From VRUE01 sp035701465 (GTDB taxonomy: Bacteria > Actinomycetota > Thermoleophilia > Solirubrobacterales > 70-9): a DNA stretch of 9,605 bases. The stretch is taken from assembly GCA_035701465.1 (NCBI GenBank), contig DASSMU010000252.1:1-9605 (forward strand), read 5' to 3'. Position 1 is the first letter of the stretch, and every line of letters begins with the position of its first letter. Under the pieces are notes generated by a model, which worked only from the letters and a program-made list of their open reading frames with translations, ran no database searches and was not told where the DNA came from. Positions 4,269-9,605 of the stretch are shown piece by piece. Position numbers and translations under genes: made by a program.

Positions 4269-6595
4269 AGGAGGCCGAGGCGGAGCTGGAGAAGCAGGTG
4301 CGCTCCGGCTACCGGACCGTTGTCGCCTTCGACGACCGCGGTGAGGCCGAGCGTGCCCGCTACGGCCTCGACCGCCTCGACGCGAGGCTGCTCGAAGGCG
4401 GCAGGCTCTCGCCCGAACCCGCCCTCACCTTCGCCGAGGCGCGCCTGCGCGAGGGCTTCGTCAGTCCCGAGCTGCGCCTCGCCGTCTACCCCTTCCGCCG
4501 CCTCGTCCACCGCCGCCGCCAGGCCGAGGCCCGCGTCCCGGGCGCCGCGCGCGGCCGCCTCGCCTTCAGCGACCTGCGGGTCGGCGACTACGTCGTCCAC
4601 GAGGACCACGGCGTCGCCCGCTTCGCCGGCTTCGAGACCCGCGAGGTCGGCGGCGTCACCCGCGACTACCTCTACCTCGAATACAAGGGCGAGGACCGCG
4701 TCTACGTCCCCACCGACCAGCTCGCCAAGCTGAGCCGCTACGTCGGCGCCGGCGGCGAACCGACGCTCTCGGCGCTGGGCGGCAAGCGCTGGCAGAACAT
4801 GAAGGCGCGGGCCCGCAGGGCCGCGGGCGCCCTCGCCGGCGAGCTGCTCAACCTGTATGCGGAGCGCCGGACCCGCAAGGGCCACGCTTTCGGCGCCGAC
4901 GGTGAGTGGCAGATGACGATGGAGGCGGCCTTCCCCTACCGCGAGACCGCCGACCAGGTGGAAGCGATCGAGTCGGTCAAGGGCGACATGGAGGCTGAGC
5001 AGCCGATGGACCGCCTGGTCTGCGGGGACGTCGGCTTCGGCAAGACCGAGGTGGCGCTGCGTGCCGCGGTCAAGGCGGCCGCCGACGGCAAGCAGGTGAT
5101 GATGCTGGTGCCGACGACGATCCTCGCCCAGCAGCATTTCGGCACCTTCCGCGAGCGCCTAGCCGACCTGCCCTTCGTCGTTGAGGGCGTTTCGCGCCTG
5201 CGCAAGCCGGCCGAGGTCAAGGCTGTGCTCGCCGACTTCGAAGCGGGCAAGGTCGACGTCCTGATCGGCACCCACCGGCTGCTCTCGCGCGACGTCCGCG
5301 CCAAGGACCTCGGCCTCGTCATCGTCGACGAGGAGCAGCGCTTCGGGGTCAAACAGAAGGAACTGCTGCGCCAGCTCAAGCTCAAGGTCGACGTGCTGGC
5401 CCTCTCGGCGACGCCGATCCCGCGCACCTTGCAGATGAGCCTCGCCGGCCTGCGCGACATCTCGACGATCGAGACGCCGCCCGAGGGCCGCCGGCCCGTC
5501 CGCACCTACGTCGGCCCCTACGACGAGGACCTCGTCGCCAAGGCGATCCAGCGCGAGCTCGAGCGCGGCGGCCAGGCCTTCTTCCTGCACAACCGGATCG
5601 ATTCGCTGCCCGAGACGGTCGAGCGCCTGCGCGGCCTGGTCCCGAAGGCCCGTTTCGCCGAAGCGCACGGCCAGATGGAGGAGAAACAGCTAGAGGAGAC
5701 GATGCTCGGCTTCCTCCGCGGCGACGCCGACTGCCTGGTGACGACGACGATCATCGAGTCGGGCCTCGACATCCCCAGCGCCAACACCCTGATCGTCGAG
5801 CGCGCCGACCAGCTCGGCCTGGCCCAGGCCTACCAGATCCGCGGCCGCGTCGGCCGCTCTCGCGAGCGCGCCTTCGCCTACCTGCTCTACCCCGCGGCCG
5901 AGGCGCTGACCGAGGAGGCGGCGGCGCGGCTCTCGACCCTCGCCGACCACACCGAGCTCGGCTCCGGCTTCAAGATCGCGATGCGCGACCTCGACATCCG
6001 CGGCGCCGGCGACCTGCTCGGCGAGGAGCAGTCCGGCCACGTCGCCGCGGTCGGCTTCGAGCTCTACTGCCAGATGATCGACGAGGCGGTCGGCGCCGCC
6101 CGCGAGGCGGCTGGGGGGGAGGAGGCGCCCGAACCGGTTCGTCTCGACGTGCCCGTCGACGCCTACCTGCCCGCCGCCTTCATCCCCTTTGAGGCGGCGA
6201 AGATCGACGTCCACCGCCGCATCGCCGCCGCTCGCGAGCCAGGTGAGCTGCGGGCGATCCGCGACGAGCTCGACGACCGCTTCGGGCCGCCGCCGCTGCA
6301 GGTCGAGAACCTGCTGACGCTGCAGCGGGCGCGGATCGAGTTGGGGCTCGCCGGAGCACACAGCGTCGAGTTCCGCGGTGGTCGCCTCAGCGTCACCGGG
6401 GTCGAGCTCGACTCCGACGGCGCCGCCGTCCTGGCGGAACATGCCGAGGGGGCGGTCTACGAATGGCGCGAGAAGACGGCCGCGATGCGGGTGCCTGACG
6501 AGCCGCAGGCTCGCCTCGCGGCGGTGCTTTCCATGGCAGAGGGGGTCCGCGAGGCGCGGCGCGCGCAGGACGCCGGGGAGACGGTCGCGAGTTGA
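4217..6595 (+). CDS. mfd: Mfd transcription-repair coupling factor, lacking N-terminal domains
   Basis: Mfd is a DNA translocase that removes stalled RNA polymerase and recruits UvrA. The Mfd-like frame opens directly after the palindrome; the first conventional in-frame start is GTG 4265, giving 776 residues (numbering below from that GTG). Residues ~1-95 look like domain 3. Residues ~101-165 are the CarD-like RNA-polymerase-interaction domain (VGDYVVHEDHGVARF). The superfamily 2 motor follows: Walker A GDVGFGKT (254-261), DEEQ (355-358), SATP (381-384) and GRVGR (527-531). Residues from ~625 form the C-terminal TRCF domain. Full-length Mfd is about 1150 residues, so the UvrB-like domains 1a/2/1b, including the UvrA-binding surface, are absent, cut at the palindrome. 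Everything downstream appears intact. A larger frame opening at 3554 is an artefact upstream of 4217. It may be a natural 5' deletion or an assembly misjoin. Confidence 0.9.
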   Translation, partial: LGEAFRAARAESPARSVKEAEAELEKQVRSGYRTVVAFDDRGEAERARYGLDRLDARLLEGGRLSPEPALTFAEARLREGFVSPELRLAVYPFRRLVHRRRQAEARVPGAARGRLAFSDLRVGDYVVHEDHGVARFAGFETREVGGVTRDYLYLEYKGEDRVYVPTDQLAKLSRYVGAGGEPTLSALGGKRWQNMKARARRAAGALAGELLNLYAERRTRKGHAFGADGEWQMTMEAAFPYRETADQVEAIESVKGDMEAEQPMDRLVCGDVGFGKTEVALRAAVKAAADGKQVMMLVPTTILAQQHFGTFRERLADLPFVVEGVSRLRKPAEVKAVLADFEAGKVDVLIGTHRLLSRDVRAKDLGLVIVDEEQRFGVKQKELLRQLKLKVDVLALSATPIPRTLQMSLAGLRDISTIETPPEGRRPVRTYVGPYDEDLVAKAIQRELERGGQAFFLHNRIDSLPETVERLRGLVPKARFAEAHGQMEEKQLEETMLGFLRGDADCLVTTTIIESGLDIPSANTLIVERADQLGLAQAYQIRGRVGRSRERAFAYLLYPAAEALTEEAAARLSTLADHTELGSGFKIAMRDLDIRGAGDLLGEEQSGHVAAVGFELYCQMIDEAVGAAREAAGGEEAPEPVRLDVPVDAYLPAAFIPFEAAKIDVHRRIAAAREPGELRAIRDELDDRFGPPPLQVENLLTLQRARIELGLAGAHSVEFRGGRLSVTGVELDSDGAAVLAEHAEGAVYEWREKTAAMRVPDEPQARLAAVLSMAEGVREARRAQDAGETVAS

Positions 6596-6605
6596 TCCGG
6601 ACGCA

Positions 6606-6619
6606 CGGAGCAGGCTCCG
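6606..6619 (+). terminator. Short GC hairpin after mfd
   Basis: CGGAGC-AG-GCTCCG forms a 6-bp perfect stem 11 nt after the mfd stop. It is followed by only a weak T-containing run (ccatttgatt), so termination here is uncertain. The next gene seems to have its own promoter just downstream, at 6635. Confidence 0.2.
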
Positions 6620-6634
6620 CTCCAACCATTTGAT

Positions 6635-6640
6635 TATGCT
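6635..6640 (+). promoter_or_regulatory. Putative -10 element, foldase gene
   Basis: TATGCT lies 9 nt before the GTG start at 6650, and there is no Shine-Dalgarno sequence in between. The arrangement implies a leaderless or near-leaderless mRNA. Confidence 0.45.
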
Positions 6641-6649
6641 GCCCGATCG

Positions 6650-7945
6650 GTGGCGTCGAATCAGCAGCAGAGGAGGAGATCGGCGGGGTTGAAGCGCCTC
6701 GCCCTGTTCGCCTTCGCGGGGCTTCTCGTCCTGCTCTTCGTCGGCTTCGCGATCGCCCAGGGCATCGGCAATCCGAGCGTGTCCAGCGGCGACGTGGCGG
6801 TGATCGAAGATGCGCCGGAAGGCCTCGGCACGATCACTGAAGCCCAGCTCCGGCACGCGATCGTCATTGCCGCGGCCGCCAGCTCGGTGAAACCGTTGCC
6901 CAAACCCGGCGACGAAAAATACGAACAGCTGCAGGAAGCGGCGCTCGGCGAACTCCTCGAATCCGTCTGGATCCAAGGTCTGGCTGAAGAAATGGGCATC
7001 TCGGCGACGCCGAAAGAAGTCGCCGAAGAACTGAAAAAAGTGGAATCGCAGGCGTTCAAATCCAAAAAGCAGTTCCAGGAATTCCTCAAGAAATCGCATT
7101 ACACGCCGGCCGACGTCAAAGAGCGCCTGACGATCCAGATCCTCACCAAACAGATCCAGGAACAGATCCAGGGCGAACCGACGGTGCCGAGCAGCCGCGA
7201 AATCGAGAATTACTATGAAGCGGCCAAGTCCAGTCAGTTCACGACCCCGGAAAGCCGCGACATCCGCACCGTCCTCAACAAAGACAAGGCCAAGGTCGAA
7301 GAAGCCAAAGCCGAACTCGAAAAAGACGACTCGGTGCAGAGCTGGGAAAAGGTCGCAAAGAAGTTCTCGACCGATCCGGCGACCAAAGGGAAAGGCGGGC
7401 TTCAGGAAGGAGTCAGCGAAGGCGGCATTCCGGAACCCCTGAACAAAGAAGTGTTCGCCGCCCCTCAGGGCGAAGTCGAAGGCCCGGTCAAAGACTCCCG
7501 CGGCTACATCGTCTTCGAGGTGATGAAGATCACCCCGGAGAAAGTCCAGTCGCTGGAAGAAGTGAAATCGCAGATCAGCAGCCAGCTCGAAGAACAGACA
7601 TCGCAGCAGGAGCTCACGCGCTTCGTCAGTAACTTCCACAGCACCTGGATATCCCGCACCTTCTGCGCCTCCGGGTTCACGATCAAACGCTGCGCCAACT
7701 TCAAGGGCGACGGGCGTTCGGCGGAAGCCGACCCGGCCTGCTTCGAAGCGAGCCCGAAAAAACCGGCCGAAGCGTGTCCCGCGATGGTGGCCCAGGTCAA
7801 ACCGGCTCAGCCGGGCTCGATCACCCCGCTCGCGCCGGAAGGTCAGAAACTGGCCCAGCGACCCCAGCCGGCGGGGCTGAAAGCGGCCCCCGCAGAAGGC
7901 GCCGAACTGCCCCCGGGCGTCGTGCCGGGCGCCACCGGCGAATAG
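6650..7945 (+). CDS. Membrane-anchored SurA/PpiC-type peptidyl-prolyl isomerase (parvulin) foldase
   Basis: This 431-residue protein should assist folding of exported proteins outside the membrane. A basic N-terminus precedes one hydrophobic helix (about residues 15-37) without a lipobox cysteine, so it is probably an uncleaved anchor. Residues ~60-195 form a helical SurA_N-like chaperone region rich in Glu/Lys. Residues ~201-295 match a parvulin domain, with KGKGGLQEG and the closing GPVKDSRGYIVFEV strand. Residues ~298-330 form another helix returning to the chaperone core. Beyond it lies a tail with Cys339, Cys348, Cys364 and Cys376 and a proline/alanine-rich end. The start is GTG 6650, preceded by TATGCT at 9 nt spacing. 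Position between mfd and eno is typical for actinobacterial relatives. Codon use is odd: Lys is mostly AAA and Glu mostly GAA, whereas mfd and eno use AAG and GAG. Isomerase activity is inferred; some family members are only chaperones. Confidence 0.85.
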   Translation: MASNQQQRRRSAGLKRLALFAFAGLLVLLFVGFAIAQGIGNPSVSSGDVAVIEDAPEGLGTITEAQLRHAIVIAAAASSVKPLPKPGDEKYEQLQEAALGELLESVWIQGLAEEMGISATPKEVAEELKKVESQAFKSKKQFQEFLKKSHYTPADVKERLTIQILTKQIQEQIQGEPTVPSSREIENYYEAAKSSQFTTPESRDIRTVLNKDKAKVEEAKAELEKDDSVQSWEKVAKKFSTDPATKGKGGLQEGVSEGGIPEPLNKEVFAAPQGEVEGPVKDSRGYIVFEVMKITPEKVQSLEEVKSQISSQLEEQTSQQELTRFVSNFHSTWISRTFCASGFTIKRCANFKGDGRSAEADPACFEASPKKPAEACPAMVAQVKPAQPGSITPLAPEGQKLAQRPQPAGLKAAPAEGAELPPGVVPGATGE

Positions 7946-7968
7946 CCGCAAGGCTCCGCCGGCGGCAC

Positions 7969-7974
7969 TAGACT
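7969..7974 (+). promoter_or_regulatory. Putative -10 element, enolase gene
   Basis: TAGACT lies 12 nt before the TTG start of eno. It supports a separate eno transcript with a very short leader and no Shine-Dalgarno. The gap between the foldase gene and eno is only 41 bp. Confidence 0.35.
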
Positions 7975-7986
7975 GCCGGGCCCTCC

Positions 7987-9279
<1,293 letters not shown>

Positions 9280-9302
9280 AGGAATGCGGCGCCCGACCGC
9301 GT

Positions 9303-9307
9303 AGGAG
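9303..9307 (+). promoter_or_regulatory. Shine-Dalgarno site of the FtsB/DivIC-like gene
   Basis: AGGAG stands 5 nt before the ATG at 9313. It supports that start and an operon-internal position behind eno. Confidence 0.65.
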
Positions 9308-9312
9308 CGGGC

Positions 9313-9605
9313 ATGGCAGCGCGCGCCCAGGCGAGGAAAAGGCCCGCCGGCAGCCCAAGGCGACGTCCAGCAGCCCGCAGGCCGGGGGCGAGGCGTGGCC
9401 CCAGCCGCATCCACTGGGACCGGGTCGGCCGCGTCGCCCTGACGCTGGTCCTCTTCGCCGTCATCTACTCCTACCTCAACCCGGTGATCGACTTCGTCAA
9501 GACCTACACCGCCACAACCGCGGCCAAAGCCCAGCTGCACGAGGCCCAGCGCGAAAACACCCGCCTGCACTGGCGCGTCCAGCACGCCGACGATCCAGTA
9601 GTGAT
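9313..9605 (+). CDS. FtsB/DivIC-family septum formation protein, 3' end outside window
   Basis: At least 97 residues are encoded before the window ends; the frame is still open. The order is typical of divisome bitopic proteins. A long, strongly basic, Pro/Arg/Ala-rich cytoplasmic tail covers residues 1-35. A transmembrane helix follows at about 40-56 (VALTLVLFAVIYSYLNP). The extracytoplasmic segment (about 66-92, KAQLHEAQRENTRLHWRVQ) reads as a coiled coil. FtsB/DivIC proteins join FtsL and FtsQ/DivIB at the division site and help activate septal wall synthesis. ATG 9313 has an AGGAG at 5 nt. The gene is 33 bp downstream of eno, a position where this family is regularly found in Gram-positive and actinobacterial genomes. 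Similarity in the visible part is mainly architectural, so the name leans on context; the remaining C-terminal half would settle it. Confidence 0.8.
   Translation, partial: MAARAQARKRPAGSPRRRPAARRPGARRGPSRIHWDRVGRVALTLVLFAVIYSYLNPVIDFVKTYTATTAAKAQLHEAQRENTRLHWRVQHADDPVV

Overview
The window is GC-rich chromosomal DNA, most likely from an actinobacterium. Gene content and order (Mfd, then a SurA/PpiC-like foldase, then enolase, then an FtsB/DivIC-type protein), together with the GC-rich coding style, suggest Thermoleophilia/Solirubrobacterales. That placement is an inference from context, not from a marker tree. Coding density is very high and intergenic gaps are mostly under 100 bp. No tRNA, rRNA, CRISPR array or insertion sequence is recognisable.

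Left part (1-3410). A strongly foldable non-coding stretch (1-130) lies just 3' of a minus-strand tadA (tRNA adenosine deaminase). Divergent from tadA is a secreted S8 subtilisin-like protease. It converges on a minus-strand UspA-type stress protein, and the two stop codons physically overlap. Upstream of the uspA-like gene, in the same direction, is a probable 50-residue single-pass membrane protein. Divergent from that small gene, with only 15 bp between the two start codons, is a metallo-beta-lactamase-fold hydrolase.

Junction (3456-6595). A polytopic, GT-C-like membrane protein breaks off after about 237 residues at a perfect 49-bp palindrome (24-bp arms, 1-bp centre, 4168-4216). Immediately after the palindrome, in a different frame, begins an Mfd transcription-repair coupling factor without its UvrB-like N-terminal third. 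Two truncated genes meeting exactly at a perfect palindrome is the most striking feature here. It is either a real recombination or deletion breakpoint, or an assembly misjoin through a dispersed palindromic repeat. A long open frame (3554-6595) spans the joint and could be mis-annotated as an intact 1013-residue Mfd; its first ~220 residues are an out-of-frame shadow of the membrane-protein gene.

Right part (6596-9605). Mfd is followed by a membrane-anchored parvulin/SurA-like foldase with an unusual four-cysteine, proline-rich tail and a codon usage unlike its neighbours. Enolase follows (TTG start), then the 5' part of an FtsB/DivIC septum-formation protein running off the window end. This is a conserved housekeeping neighbourhood.

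Expression signals. Several transcription-unit-leading genes lack a Shine-Dalgarno sequence. Instead they carry a TANNNT hexamer 7-12 nt before the start codon (9 nt in three of five), which is what leaderless mRNAs would look like. The two genes in operon-internal positions (the uspA-like gene and the ftsB-like gene) have clear purine-rich Shine-Dalgarno sites. No obviously novel system (defence, biosynthetic or mobile) was found. The best leads are the palindromic junction, the truncated Mfd, the small membrane protein and the structured region beside tadA.
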